The notes beneath the pieces are model-generated. The model ran no database searches and had not been told where the DNA came from. It saw only the letters and a list, made by a program, of their open reading frames with translations. Position numbers and translations under genes: made by a program. A stretch of 64,000 nucleotides of DNA from Candidatus Leptovillus gracilis (GTDB lineage: Bacteria > Chloroflexota > Anaerolineae > Promineifilales > Promineifilaceae): contig JADJXA010000005.1 of the NCBI GenBank assembly GCA_016716065.1, positions 323,096 to 387,095 on the forward strand, given 5' to 3'. This document shows, piece after piece, positions 16,611 to 26,128 of this stretch; positions within the stretch are counted from its first letter, which is position 1; each line of letters starts with the position of its first letter.

Positions 16611-17654
16611 TCAACCCAGGTGGGCATGAAAAGCGGCGTTAAACTCCGCTGGTTTCTCCAGAAATGGCGAATGGCCGGCGTCGGCAATCACCACTTCCTG
16701 GTACGCGCCGCCATTGGCCTGATACGCCTCCAGCACCGCCCGCGTTTGCGCCACCATCGGCTGCGGCGGGCATTCCTCCACGCCGGGATAGCCGGGCACC
16801 GCGCCCATCGCCCCCAACGCTGCCAAGTCGAACAGCGCCATGTCGCTTACAATCAAGTCATCGGCGCCGCGAATCCAGAGGATAAGCGGTTTTGGCTCGA
16901 TGGTTGCCAGGGCGCTGGCGTTGAAATATTTGCGATTGAAGGCCGGCAGCACGCCGCGGTCGCCGGGGGCGGCCCCGGGCCAGTTGGTGGAGGGAACCGA
17001 CGTGCCCGGATACCAGTCATCGCCGATGCGCGTGGTGAGCATGGAGCTGATCAGCGCGTCCTCCCGTTCGGAGATGAAGGGCGGTTTGACGTAGAACTGA
17101 CGGAAGACGTTGCGCGGCGACATGGGGTTTTCTAGCCCGTACTCGCCGGCGGCCAACAGCTGCACAAATTCAGGATTAATGCCGGTGGGCGCGCCGTCGT
17201 CGTAGGTCAGCGCGCCATCTTCGCCTTTGCTGCCACCATAGCCATAAGGCGACATCGGGTCGGCCAGGGTGATGGACAGCAAATCGGCGGCGTGGGCGAT
17301 GGCGTATTTCATGGTAATGCCGCCGCCCATGCTGTGGCCGACGATGTGGCAGCGCGTTAGACCTAACGCCTGTACCAGGGCGTGAATGTCTGCCACCATG
17401 TCGCCAAAGCCGAGGGTGGCGTTTATAGGCAGCGTTTCGGTATCGCCGTAGCCGCGCATATCGGGGGCGATGCCGCGATAACCGGCCGGCAGCGCCAGCA
17501 TGGTCTCTTCCCAGTACGTGGCTGAAGAGACGTTGCCGTGGATGAACAGCACCGGCGTGCCATCTTCCGGGCCGCTGAACAGCGTGTGGACGATTAACCG
17601 GCCGGTGGGAACCATCTGCGAGGTAATTCCAGGTAAAGTTGGGACGGTAGGCAT
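16611..17654 (-). CDS. Alpha/beta-fold hydrolase
   Basis: The start at 17654 has AAGGAG at good distance, giving 347 residues. Motifs: TPVLFIHGNVSSATYW (oxyanion region), DMRGYGDTE, nucleophile elbow IVGHSMGGGITMKYA (about residues 113-127), ILWIRGADDLIVSD (acid), IADAGHSPFLEKP (His). An extra 60-80 residue cap domain (about 150-240) explains the length. It is a monocistronic unit, with its own terminator downstream and an IS element immediately upstream. The cap resembles those of haloalkane dehalogenase and epoxide hydrolase relatives, but no halide-binding residues can be claimed. Confidence 0.88.
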   Translation of the reverse strand: MPTVPTLPGITSQMVPTGRLIVHTLFSGPEDGTPVLFIHGNVSSATYWEETMLALPAGYRGIAPDMRGYGDTETLPINATLGFGDMVADIHALVQALGLTRCHIVGHSMGGGITMKYAIAHAADLLSITLADPMSPYGYGGSKGEDGALTYDDGAPTGINPEFVQLLAAGEYGLENPMSPRNVFRQFYVKPPFISEREDALISSMLTTRIGDDWYPGTSVPSTNWPGAAPGDRGVLPAFNRKYFNASALATIEPKPLILWIRGADDLIVSDMALFDLAALGAMGAVPGYPGVEECPPQPMVAQTRAVLEAYQANGGAYQEVVIADAGHSPFLEKPAEFNAAFHAHLG

Positions 17655-17729
17655 GTGGGTTTTCTCCTTATTTGCAAAATAACGGGGAACTTTTACCGCA
17701 TTATCATAACACAGTCCGGTAACTCGAGG

Positions 17730-19650
17730 TTCGCTCAAATTGAGCGGTAAATAGTAAAATTGGCGGCATGACTATGCCAGAATTCACAATCAGTGTTGAA
17801 CGGCTGGATGACCTGCCGCTCTTGTATGGGTTTATCGAAAAGATGGGCATTCAGTCCACCATTGATACCGTCATCAAACCGCACGGGAATTGGCAGGGAC
17901 TGAGCATGGGTTGGGTGATCTCCATCTGGCTCAGCCACATCATCTCGGCGTACAACCATCGGATGGATCGGGTTCAAGAGTGGGTGGCAACCCATCAGGT
18001 TTCTTTGCGGCAGTTGACCGGACAGGACGTGACCGAGCTTGACTTCACCGATGACCGACTGGCGATTTGTCTGCGGGAACTGCACGAGCCTGACCAGTGG
18101 CGGCGGATCGAGAGCCTGTTGGGTAATCGGTTGCTGCGCGTTTACGACCTGCGGTCGGTGAACATCGTGCGGCTGGATGGCACAACCGCCGGCGTGTATC
18201 ACGACCCGGCGGGTCACCTGTTGTTTCAGGTGGGGAAGAACAAAGAAGGGGTCTATGAACCGCAGTTCAAAGCGATGCTGGCCAGCCTCGACCCGTTGGG
18301 CTTGTTGTTGGCGCTGGATGTGGTTCCTGGCAATCGGGCCGATGACCCGCTGTATGTGCCTTGCTACCAGCGGGTGAAAGAGATGCTGGCCCGGAATGGA
18401 CTGCTCATTGTCGGCGACAGCAAGATGAGCGCGCTGACACCGGCGACGATTGCGGCGGGCCATGACCACTATCTGACGCCCCTGCCCGATGGCAAGAGTG
18501 AACCGGGTCTGCTGGACAAGTACCTGCGCCGGTGGTGGGCTGACGGCGGCGCGGCGATGCCGGTTTTCCTGCCCGACGATGAGCCTGAGGAGGGACAAGA
18601 GCCTGACTGCTCCCTGGCCATCGCCGAAGGATTCGAGGTCAGCCGCGCCCATCAGGCTGGGGTGGGCACACAGCATGTCGTCTGGTCGGAGCGTTGTCTG
18701 GTGGTGCGCTCGTTGAGCTACCAACAGACCGAACAGGCGAACTTGCGGCAGCGGCTGCCAAAGCGGAAGGGGCGCTGCGGGACTTAACGCCTGCGCCAGG
18801 GCGGGTAAACGCCCCATCACCGATGAAGCGAGTTTACAAAAAGCCATTGCCGCTATTGAAAAGCAGTATCGCGTGGCCGGTCTGTTGCCGGTCAGCTACA
18901 CTCGCCAGGTCACAGAACGCGCCATCCGCGGCTATCGCGGTCAACCGGCACGAGTAAGAGCAAGACATTCGCTACCAGGTGCAGGTCAAGCGAGACGAGG
19001 CGGCGATTGAGTGGGCGCTGTTCCGGGCCGGTTGGCGTATCTACCTGACCAATGCGCCGCAGGCGTCGCTCTCTTTGACCGAGGCCGTCCTGGCTTACCG
19101 CGACCAGTATATCGAGGAGAACATTTTCCGCCGTCTCAAAGGCAAGATGCTCTCCATCACCCCGGTCTATGTCCAGCGGGATGACCATGCGCAGGGCTTG
19201 TTTCATTTGCTCTCGCTGGCGGCGCGACTGCTGGCCTTAGGCGATTACACGGCTCGTCGCGCTCTGGCCGACCAACAGTCAGAACTGAGTGGCATCTACC
19301 CCGGCAACCCCAAGCGGGCCACGGCTCGACCGACGATGGAGCGGCTGCTGGAGGCATTTGACAACATCAACCTGAGCATTATCCATCTGACCGGGCAGCG
19401 GGTCTGTCAGGCGACGCCGTTAACGGCCGTGCAGCAGCGCATTTTATCTCTGTTAGGCTTGTCGGCTACGTTGTATACCAACTGGACTGTGGCCTGAACC
19501 GGTTAACCAGGGGTGGATTGGGCCTGTTGACGGTATTTGATTGGTAAAGTGCTTGTTTTTTGTAGCTGTCATATCGGTTTTGCTGGCTTCTGAACCACTT
19601 CACCGATATGGCAATCTGAATTGGACTTTTGCTCGTTTATTTGAGCGAAC
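17730..19650 (+). mobile_element. IS1634/IS4-like insertion sequence (degenerate)
   Basis: The outermost matching inverted ends are GTTCGCTCAAAT at 17730-17741 and ATTTGAGCGAAC at 19639-19650, enclosing about 1.92 kb, the right size for the family. A single transposase frame runs between them and is broken. No convincing target duplication is visible at the edges, so the ends may lie a few bases further out. Insertion is in a non-coding gap between a hydrolase and an enoyl-CoA hydratase gene. Confidence 0.75.
17768..19497 (+). pseudogene. IS1634-family DDE transposase, three frameshifts
   Basis: The N-terminal 330 residues are continuous (MTMPEFTISVERLDDLPLLY, LDGTTAGVYHDP, LALDVVPGNRADDPLYVP, LLIVGDSKMSA with DDE-type acidic residues). 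The frame breaks near 18757 after NLRQRL, again near 18802 before KRPITDEASLQKA, and a third time near 18955 before QDIRYQVQVKRDEAA. The remainder (IYLTNAPQASLSLTEAVLAY, IEENIFRRLKG with the C-terminal Glu region) is recognisable to the end. Two of the breaks are consistent with loss of one G in a G-run and the third with a +1. It cannot make an intact transposase as written. Confidence 0.85.
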
Positions 19651-19699
19651 GCCCTGCGGTAACGTTTTGGTTACACCGCGCATCGTTTCCCGTCTGCGG

Positions 19700-20491
19700 T
19701 TATTTTCCTTGCCAGCGAGACGGCCGTTTCATCATAAACGCCTGCGCCCCTTCCATGAGATCGGCCGTGTTAAAAAGCTGGCTTTGCGCCCAGCCTTCCA
19801 ACTGCAGGCCCCGGTCCACGTCGCTCAGGCCGTCAATCACCCGCTTGGCCATGCCCACGGCCAGGGGCGCGGCCAGGCAAATCTCCGCCGCCAGTTCCTC
19901 CGCTTTGTCCATGAGCTGTTCTTCGGCCACGACGTAATTAACAATGCCCCACGCTTCCGCCTGGGCGGCGTCTATGTGCCGGCCGGTGAAGATGAGTTCT
20001 TTGGCCCGCGCTGGACCCACCAGCCGGGTCAGGCGCGTTGTGCCGCCCACGTCGGGAATCATGCCCAGGCGCGATTCTGGCAGGCCCAATTTCGTGCCCT
20101 CGGCGGCGATGCGGATGTCGCAGGCCAGGGCCAGTTCCAGGGCCATGCCCAGGCAAAAGCCATGCAGCAGGGCGATGGTGGGCAGTTCCAGCCGTTCCAG
20201 CCGGGTGAGTACTGCCTGGAAATCGTCGGTGATACGCCGCATCCGCTGCTGCCAATGCGGGCCGTACTGGTCGGCCAGGAGCAGCAGGTTGCTGACGTCT
20301 ATGCCGGCGGAGAATGCCCGGCCTTCGCCGCGAATGAGGACGGCGCGCAGGCCGGGGGTGCGATTGGCCTGGGTAACGGCCGTATCAAACTGGGCAAACA
20401 GCTCCAGGTTGATGGCGTTGCGCTTATCCGGCCGGTTCAAAACAATCTCGAATATCTGGTCACGCTGCTGGGTTACAACAAGTTCAGTCAT
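19700..20491 (-). CDS. Enoyl-CoA hydratase/isomerase family protein
   Basis: 263 residues with crotonase motifs: NRPDKRNAINLELF, the oxyanion segment GRAFSAGIDVSNLL, LHGFCLGMALELALACDIRI, and LGLPESRLGMIPDVGGTTRL. One catalytic Glu (PES) is present and the second position is Asp in PDVGG. The C-terminus KRPSRWQGK is typical of true hydratases. It starts 4 nt after the MFS carrier stop and is probably co-transcribed with it. Pairing with a transporter suggests it acts on an imported compound. It is more canonical than the paralogue at 5590-6381. Confidence 0.9.
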   Translation of the reverse strand: MTELVVTQQRDQIFEIVLNRPDKRNAINLELFAQFDTAVTQANRTPGLRAVLIRGEGRAFSAGIDVSNLLLLADQYGPHWQQRMRRITDDFQAVLTRLERLELPTIALLHGFCLGMALELALACDIRIAAEGTKLGLPESRLGMIPDVGGTTRLTRLVGPARAKELIFTGRHIDAAQAEAWGIVNYVVAEEQLMDKAEELAAEICLAAPLAVGMAKRVIDGLSDVDRGLQLEGWAQSQLFNTADLMEGAQAFMMKRPSRWQGK

Positions 20492-20495
20492 CGCC

Positions 20496-21794
20496 TTAAC
20501 TCCTCACTTTTTGCGCCTGCACGCGGGTCATCGTCACCCAGGCAAAGGCCATGAAGACCGTGCTGAAGATGAACAGCCAGCGGTACTGGTCGCCCAGCGT
20601 GTCCACCATCACGCCGCCCAACGTTGGCCCTAAAACGGCCGCCGACTGCGACGAGAAATAATACAGCCCGGTATAGGCGCCAATTTTGCGCTCGTCGCCA
20701 TAGTCGTAGACCAATGGCAGGCTGTTGACGTTGACGCAGGCCCAAAAGAAGCCAATCAGCGCCAGGATGAGAATAAACGTGACCACACCCTGAATGACAA
20801 AATAACCGGCCAGCAGCAGCACCACCAGCCCGGATAAACCGATGAGAATGATATGGCGACGGCCGTATTTCGTCCCCAAATAGCCCGCCGGAATGGCAAA
20901 CAAAATGAAGGAAACCGTAATCGAACCGGCGTAGATGGAAGCCGTGCCCGGCGACATGCCCAGAGTAAACACGGCAAACGACGACAACCCCGCTTCCAGG
21001 GCGTTGAAGGCCATAAACCAGAACAAAATGCTCACCAGCACAAATATCCCGCTTTTGTCTGGATTGCTGAACAGCAGCTTGAGATTGGCGATGACGCTGC
21101 CCCCTTTGTCCTCCTCGTCCAGGGTGATTTGCCGCGGTTCCTTCACCTTCCAGACGGCCACCAGCGAGGCGGCGATCAGCACCACCGCCCCGGCGATAAA
21201 GGGCGCCGCCCGGCCAAACGCCTCATACAAATAGCCACCAGCAAAAAAGGCCAGCAGCCCACCCACACCGCCCATCAGGTTGATGATGCCGTTGGCCTTG
21301 CTGCGGTCGTCCACCTCGAACAAATCGCCCAGCCAGGCCACCGTGGGCGAGCGGAACAGGGCCATGCCAAAATTGGTGATCAAAATAAAGGCGGCTATCG
21401 CCAGGGCGGATTGGGCGAACGGGATCAGCAAAAAACCGGCGACGGCGATGGGCATACCCAACAAAATCCACGGTTTGCGCCGCCCAAAACGGTTCCAGGT
21501 ATGGTCACTTTTGGCCCCGACCCACGGCTGGACAAAGACGTTGATCAGATTGTCCCAGGTCATAATGAACAAGGCCAGCGACGGGGCCAGACCAAAGCCG
21601 ACCACGTCGGGAATTTCACGCCCCGCTTCGATGAGCTGCCGCTCAAATTCTGGGTTGCCGGCCTGCAAAAAGATAGGGATGTACTGGTTGAAGATGGGCC
21701 AGATGATGCTGATGCCCAAGAAACCAAAACCGACGATAAATGTTTTGCTGAAGGTGAATCGTTTGCGGTTTGCCTGATCTGCGGCTGTGGTCAT
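20496..21794 (-). CDS. MFS transporter (SLC45/GPH-like)
   Basis: 432 residues with about 12 predicted membrane helices. The loop after helix 2 reads GAKSDHTWNRFGRRKPWILLG, in which SDxxxxxxGRRKP is the signature of SLC45/GPH-type sugar or small-molecule symporters; the second-half counterpart is GTKYGRRHIILIG. The N-terminal cytoplasmic tail is short. The gene is followed at 4 nt by the enoyl-CoA hydratase gene. Substrate is unknown: sugar, glycoside or organic acid are all possible. The upstream gap contains a GC-rich hairpin. Confidence 0.85.
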   Translation of the reverse strand: MTTAADQANRKRFTFSKTFIVGFGFLGISIIWPIFNQYIPIFLQAGNPEFERQLIEAGREIPDVVGFGLAPSLALFIMTWDNLINVFVQPWVGAKSDHTWNRFGRRKPWILLGMPIAVAGFLLIPFAQSALAIAAFILITNFGMALFRSPTVAWLGDLFEVDDRSKANGIINLMGGVGGLLAFFAGGYLYEAFGRAAPFIAGAVVLIAASLVAVWKVKEPRQITLDEEDKGGSVIANLKLLFSNPDKSGIFVLVSILFWFMAFNALEAGLSSFAVFTLGMSPGTASIYAGSITVSFILFAIPAGYLGTKYGRRHIILIGLSGLVVLLLAGYFVIQGVVTFILILALIGFFWACVNVNSLPLVYDYGDERKIGAYTGLYYFSSQSAAVLGPTLGGVMVDTLGDQYRWLFIFSTVFMAFAWVTMTRVQAQKVRS

Positions 21795-21812
21795 ATTGCC
21801 TCCTTTGAAAAT

Positions 21813-21862
21813 GGGAGCGCGGACGTCCCGTCCGTCCTGGCAGGCGAGACGCCTGCGCTCCC
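21813..21862. repeat. GC-rich intergenic hairpin (GGGAGCG / CGCTCCC)
   Basis: GGGAGCGCGGACGTCCCGTCC and GGCGAGACGCCTGCGCTCCC are at the two ends. Related GCGAGACGC/GCCTGTCTCGCC words recur near 44969-45031 and 58880-58918, so this is another dispersed repeat family. Confidence 0.65.
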
Positions 21863-22049
21863 AGGGTTTTCATCCATCGTGGTGCGCCGCGGTTCATGTT
21901 GAACTGCTGATGGTTTTTTAACGACAAGGCGCCAAGGTGCAAAGAGATTAAGAGTTGCTAATGGTCAACGGCCGTTACCGTCATCCTGCGGCACAATGTT
22001 AACCCGATGTCGCAAATGTGGCATGGAAATCAAGCAAGAGGATGCGCCT

Positions 22050-22547
22050 ATGTTCAAACCTAAACCCATTCAACCCGGAGCGGGCCAGGAATCGGTGTGG
22101 GATTACCCGCGCCCGCCGCGCCTGGAACGAACCGATAAGCATATTCAGATCGTGTTTAACGGCCGTGTCATCGCCGACACCCACCGCGCTTACCGCGTGC
22201 TGGAGACGAGCCATCCACCCGTCTACTACATCCCACCGGAAGATATTCAGATGGACTGTCTGGTGATGGCCGACGGCCGTTCCTTCTGCGAATGGAAAGG
22301 CCAGGCCAGCTATTACACCGTCAGCGTCGGCGGCAAACAGGCCGTGAAAACGGGCTGGACCTACCGCCGGCCCACGCCGCCCTTCGCGCCCATTAAAGAC
22401 CACGTCGCCTTTTACGCCGCGCCGATGGACATCTGCACCGTAGATGGCGAGCGCGTGACACCGCAGCCGGGTAACTTTTACGGCGGCTGGATTACGGCGG
22501 ATGTTGTAGGGCCGTTTAAAGGGGAGTTGGGGAGTATGGGGTGGTGA
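22050..22547 (+). CDS. DUF427 domain-containing protein
   Basis: The start at 22050 follows AGAGGA; 165 residues. Family features: the strand HIQIVFNGRVIADT, VLETSHPPVYYIPPEDI, SFCEWKGQASYYTV, and VAFYAAPMDICTVDGERV, followed by a Tyr/Gly-rich end GNFYGGWIT. DUF427 proteins are small cytoplasmic beta-rich proteins of unknown biochemical role, sometimes next to redox genes. Two ACGGCCGT octamers fall inside the gene, encoding the Asn-Gly-Arg and Asp-Gly-Arg triplets at conserved places. Alone between repeat-filled gaps; likely monocistronic. Confidence 0.88.
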   Translation: MFKPKPIQPGAGQESVWDYPRPPRLERTDKHIQIVFNGRVIADTHRAYRVLETSHPPVYYIPPEDIQMDCLVMADGRSFCEWKGQASYYTVSVGGKQAVKTGWTYRRPTPPFAPIKDHVAFYAAPMDICTVDGERVTPQPGNFYGGWITADVVGPFKGELGSMGW

Positions 22548-22555
22548 GGAATTAT

Positions 22556-22602
22556 GAATTTCGGATAACGGATAACGGATGATGGATGACGGATTACGAC
22601 AA
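22556..22602. repeat. GGATAAC/GGATGAC heptad array
   Basis: GGATAACGGATAACGGATGA and following words repeat with period 7 and run into the first codons of the CDP-alcohol transferase frame. Confidence 0.75.
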
Positions 22603-23742
22603 CGCGCAATAACTGCCACCGCTTTTTCCACCGGTGTCTGGCTGCTGCTGGCGGTGGGTTTGTGGCGGGTCTGGCCGGAAGGCGGGCGGCGCTGGGCGCT
22701 GCTGTCTGGCCTGCTGCTGGTTTATGTGCTGGCCCTGTTCTGGCGCAATTTACCCTACAACCACCGCCAGGGGGAAACGGCCGTCTTGCCCACCCTCGGC
22801 CTCGGCAACAGCCTCACGCTGTATCGTGGTCTGGCGACAGCGCTGTTGGCCGGTTTCCTGTTCTCGCCCTGGCCCGGCGGCTGGCTGGCCTGGCTGCCTG
22901 CCATCCTTTACATGACCGCCGACATCGCCGACTACCTGGATGGTTACGCCGCCCGCAGAGCCAACCACGCCACCCGCCTGGGCGAAATTCTGGACATGGA
23001 ATACGACGGCCTGAGCGTGCTGATTGTCACCCTGCTGGCCGTCTGGTATGAGCAGCTTCCGCTGTGGTATCTGCCGTTGGGGCTGGCCCGCTACCTGTTT
23101 GTCTTTGGCCTCTGGCTGCGGGCACGGCGCGGGCTGCCCATCTACGACATGCCGCCCAGCGTCCATCGGCGCATCTTCGCCGGTTTCCAGATGGGCTTTC
23201 TCAGCGCCGTGTTGTGGCCCATCACACCGCCAGCCGGGGCGACGATTGCCGGGGTGGTGTTTGGCGCGGCCACGGCCGTTAGCTTTCTGCGTGATTGGCT
23301 GGTGGCAGCCGGTCGCCTGGACCCGGCCTCGGCGTGTTATCGGCGCTGGCAGCGGCGCATCTATGTGGCGGCCACGCGCTGGCTGCCGCTGCTGCTGCGC
23401 CTGATTCTGGCGTTTTGTCTGGCGGCGCTGTGGCCGCCGGATTGGACAGCGTTGTTCGTCACCTGGGGGCTGCCGGGAGCGGCGGCCTGGGCGATTGGCT
23501 GGCTGGCGGTGATGGCGGCGGCGGGCACGGCCGCGGCCCTGGGCGTGATGGGGCGGCTGGCGGCCATCTTTCTGGTCTTTCCCCTGGGCTTCGACATGCT
23601 GACGCGCGGCCTGACGTGGGCCAATGGCGCGGCCCTGGCCGGCGTCATCGCCATCATGCTGCTGGGAACCGGCGCATTTTCGCTCTGGCAGCCGGAGGAA
23701 CGCTGGATGGCGCGCCGGGCAGGGGAGAGGGTGACAGGGTGA
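22579..23742 (+). CDS. CDP-alcohol phosphatidyltransferase family membrane protein
   Basis: A 387-residue membrane protein. The full family motif D-x2-D-G-x2-A-R-x8-G-x3-D-x3-D is present as DYLDGYAAR, then G, then DMEYD at about residues 118-141. This catalyses transfer of an alcohol to a CDP-diacylglycerol-type donor. The protein is about twice the normal length; extra helices flank the catalytic core on both sides, with a C-terminal half of four or five further helices. The first residues (MMDDGLRQR) are encoded by a heptad array, so the true start may lie a little downstream. It is followed within 5 nt by a flippase-like gene. Confidence 0.88.
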   Translation: MMDDGLRQRAITATAFSTGVWLLLAVGLWRVWPEGGRRWALLSGLLLVYVLALFWRNLPYNHRQGETAVLPTLGLGNSLTLYRGLATALLAGFLFSPWPGGWLAWLPAILYMTADIADYLDGYAARRANHATRLGEILDMEYDGLSVLIVTLLAVWYEQLPLWYLPLGLARYLFVFGLWLRARRGLPIYDMPPSVHRRIFAGFQMGFLSAVLWPITPPAGATIAGVVFGAATAVSFLRDWLVAAGRLDPASACYRRWQRRIYVAATRWLPLLLRLILAFCLAALWPPDWTALFVTWGLPGAAAWAIGWLAVMAAAGTAAALGVMGRLAAIFLVFPLGFDMLTRGLTWANGAALAGVIAIMLLGTGAFSLWQPEERWMARRAGERVTG

Positions 23743-23802
23743 CGGGGTGACAGAACGGCTTGAATCCAAAATCCGCAATCCGCAATCTGCCATCCGAAAG
23801 TG
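23724..23802. repeat. GGTGACA and AATCCGC repeat words at a gene junction
   Basis: GGGTGAC words (period 8-9) at the end of the transferase gene are followed by three AATCCGC/AATCTGC heptads inside the N-terminal coding region of the next gene. Confidence 0.7.
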
Positions 23803-24781
23803 GGCGGTTGTGCTGCCCTGGGTGGTGGCGGTTGGGTTGTTAGCTCTGGCGCTGCGGACTATTTCGCTGGCCGAGGTTTGGGCGACGTTGCGACGGTTGA
23901 GCCTGGGTGGGTTGGCGGTTCTATCGCTGGTGAATGGGTTGGTGCTGGTGTCGTTAAACGGCCGTTGGTGGATTATTTTGCGCGCCCAGGGCCATACGAT
24001 TCCGTTTTTTAAGCTCTTTGGCTATCGTCTGGCGGCGTTTGGCGTCAGCTACTTCACCCCTGGCCCACACTTTGGCGGCGAGCCGGTGCAGGTGGCCCTG
24101 GTGGAACGGCGGCATGGCGTGCCCCGCGCCACGGCCGTCGCCGCTGTCGCTCTGGACAAATCATTGGAGCTGCTGGTCAATTTCTTTTTCCTGGTAGTGG
24201 GCGTGTTGGTGATTATGCGGCAGCGTTTGTTTGGCGCGATGGTGGATGGGACAACGGCCGTACTACCCATCGTGCTACTGGCCGTTCCTTTCCTCTTTCT
24301 GGCGGCCACCTGGCGCGGCTGGTATCCCGTCACCTGGGGGCTGCGCCAGATGGCCCGCCTGCCCTGGCCCTGGCGCGCCCGCTGGCAGCCCAGAGCCGAC
24401 CGGCTGCTGGCCGGGCTGCAAGCCAGCGAAGCGCAGGCGACCCTTTTCTGCCAATCCAGCCCGGCCGCGCTGACGGCCGCGCTGCTGGTTTCGCTGCTGA
24501 GCTGGCTGCTGTTGATTGTGGAATATGGGCTGATGCTGCGCTTCTTGGGGTTGGAGTTAACGGCCGTGCAAACCATCGCCCTGCTCACCGCCGCCCGCAT
24601 CGCCTACCTGCTGCCGCTGCCCGGCGGCCTGGGCACGCTGGAAGCCAGCCAGGTTCTCACCCTGACGCTGCTAGGGCTGGACCCGGCCGCCGGCCTCAGC
24701 GCCAGCCTGCTGATCCGCGCCCGCGATGTGCTGCTGGGTGTATTGGGCCTGTGGTGGGGCGGCCGGCAGTGGAGGAAGTAA
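23747..24781 (+). CDS. Lysylphosphatidylglycerol synthase TM / flippase-like domain protein
   Basis: 344 residues with 7-8 membrane helices. Family features: YRLAAFGVSYFTPGPHFGGEP with the conserved P-x2-FGGEP turn, RATAVAAVALDKSLELLVN, and LPLPGGLGTLEASQ near the C-terminus. Relatives (UPF0104, AglD/MprF N-terminal domain) move or anchor lipid-linked groups. It starts with GTG just after the CDP-alcohol transferase stop and is translationally close to it. Residues 6-17 (ESKIRNPQSAIR) are the translation of a heptad array, so the real N-terminus probably begins near KWAVVLPW. A lipid-head-group pathway with the neighbouring genes is likely. Confidence 0.85.
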   Translation: MTERLESKIRNPQSAIRKWAVVLPWVVAVGLLALALRTISLAEVWATLRRLSLGGLAVLSLVNGLVLVSLNGRWWIILRAQGHTIPFFKLFGYRLAAFGVSYFTPGPHFGGEPVQVALVERRHGVPRATAVAAVALDKSLELLVNFFFLVVGVLVIMRQRLFGAMVDGTTAVLPIVLLAVPFLFLAATWRGWYPVTWGLRQMARLPWPWRARWQPRADRLLAGLQASEAQATLFCQSSPAALTAALLVSLLSWLLLIVEYGLMLRFLGLELTAVQTIALLTAARIAYLLPLPGGLGTLEASQVLTLTLLGLDPAAGLSASLLIRARDVLLGVLGLWWGGRQWRK

Positions 24782-24867
24782 TTATCAAACCTTCGGCAAG
24801 CTCAGGACCAATCGGCAATTCTAAAATCCAGCCTGCTGCCTGGCGTGTTAGTTGGGGAGGGGCAGGC

Positions 24868-26061
24868 TCATGGTTGACGATAGGCCTGCTCCACCAGGTC
24901 TGCCAGGTGGGGCCAGGCAAAGTGGGCGGCGTAATGGCGACGGCCGTTGGCCGCCAGCCGGTCACGCTCCTGCGGCTGGGTTAACAGGTGGATGAGGTCG
25001 GCCGTCAGACCCGGTATATCGCCAGGGGAGCGCAAGAGGCCGGTTTGGCCGTGCAAAACGTATTCACTCACCTGCCCCACCGCCTCGCCGACAATGGGGA
25101 TGCCCAGGGCGACCATATCGGCCAGTTTGACGGGGCATTTGGCCCGGTTGAGCAGCGTATCTTCCATGAGGTAAATGCCCACGTCGGCGCGGCGCAGCAG
25201 GGCGGGCAGCGCCGCTTCATCTATCCAGCCCACATCTTCCACTGCGTCTAACAAATCGGCGGCGGCCAACTGCTGGCGGAATTGGGCGGCGTCGGCCTGG
25301 TAGAGGCCGGCGCCGACGGCAAGGATGTGGAGCTGGGGTACGGCCGTTTTCACCCCGCGCAAAATAGCCACCAACCGCTCCGTCTCAAACTCAAACAATC
25401 GGCTGTACAGCAACAGTTGGGGCTCTTCTTTAAGATGGTAAACGGGTCCAGGTTCCCCGTTCACCCTTAACTCTCCCCTCTCCCCTCTCCCCTGTTCCCC
25501 AATTCCAGCCCCATTGGGCACATACACCACCCGCTCCGGCGGCGCGCCATGTCCCCAGGCCAACGTTTGCAGGGCGCGGCTGGCGACGGTGAGGGCGTGG
25601 CAGTGCGTGAGACCCCACCGTTCCTGCCGGGCGAAGAGCTGTTTTTGCGCCCTGGAGTAGGGGGCCAGGTCATTCCAGCCGCCCCAACCTTCCCAATCGT
25701 CGCTGTCTACCACCAGGCGCACCTGGCGGCGGTGGAACTGCCACAGCCACCAGGCGACCAGACCGCTGTACGCTTTGGGCTTGAAGCAGTGAACCACGTC
25801 CGGCTGCCAGGCCAACACCTCGCGCGTCAGGCGGTGGGTGATACCTGGCGTTCCACCGGACAGGGGCACGTTACGGATAAAGACGCCATCTTCTTGCCAG
25901 GTTTTATCGGCTTCGGCGGGGGTATGCCAGGGGGGCATAAAAATTTGCACAACATGGCCGCGGGCGGCTAACGGCCGTGCCAACCCCAGCGCCCGGCTGC
26001 GCATTGTCTTGTTGGGATGAAAGCCAAACGGCCCGACCATGGCAATTCGCATGTGTGTCAT
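24868..26061 (-). CDS. Glycosyltransferase family 4-like protein
   Basis: A GT-B fold protein of 397 residues. N-terminal MRIAMVGPFGFHPNKTMRS, a DxDDWEGWGGWND loop, RVVYVPNGAG at the domain junction, LLLYSRLFEFETERL, VGWIDEAALPALLRRADVG, and VKLADMVALGIPIVGE with the sugar-nucleotide region. A stretch of about 20 residues after the NGAG (GEQGRGERGELRVNGEPG in part) is encoded by GGGGAGA tandem repeats at about 25465-25505, so an intergenic-type repeat sits inside the gene without breaking the frame. It is convergent with the flippase-like gene and may glycosylate a lipid. Confidence 0.88.
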   Translation of the reverse strand: MTHMRIAMVGPFGFHPNKTMRSRALGLARPLAARGHVVQIFMPPWHTPAEADKTWQEDGVFIRNVPLSGGTPGITHRLTREVLAWQPDVVHCFKPKAYSGLVAWWLWQFHRRQVRLVVDSDDWEGWGGWNDLAPYSRAQKQLFARQERWGLTHCHALTVASRALQTLAWGHGAPPERVVYVPNGAGIGEQGRGERGELRVNGEPGPVYHLKEEPQLLLYSRLFEFETERLVAILRGVKTAVPQLHILAVGAGLYQADAAQFRQQLAAADLLDAVEDVGWIDEAALPALLRRADVGIYLMEDTLLNRAKCPVKLADMVALGIPIVGEAVGQVSEYVLHGQTGLLRSPGDIPGLTADLIHLLTQPQERDRLAANGRRHYAAHFAWPHLADLVEQAYRQP

Positions 26062-26069
26062 TCATATTT

Positions 26070-26126
26070 CACTGTCCAGTGCGCCTTTACCAGCCTACAC
26101 ACTGAACACTGAACACTGAACACCAA
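26070..26126. repeat. ACTGAAC heptad array
   Basis: CACTGTCCAGTG on the left, and three CACTGAA words with period 7 on the right. It fills the gap between the acyltransferase and glycosyltransferase genes. Confidence 0.8.
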
Positions 26127-26128
26127 CC

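Noticed and set aside
17735..18847. Minus-strand frame of 370 codons opposite the IS1634 transposase
   Set aside because: It is the antisense shadow of a recognised transposase.
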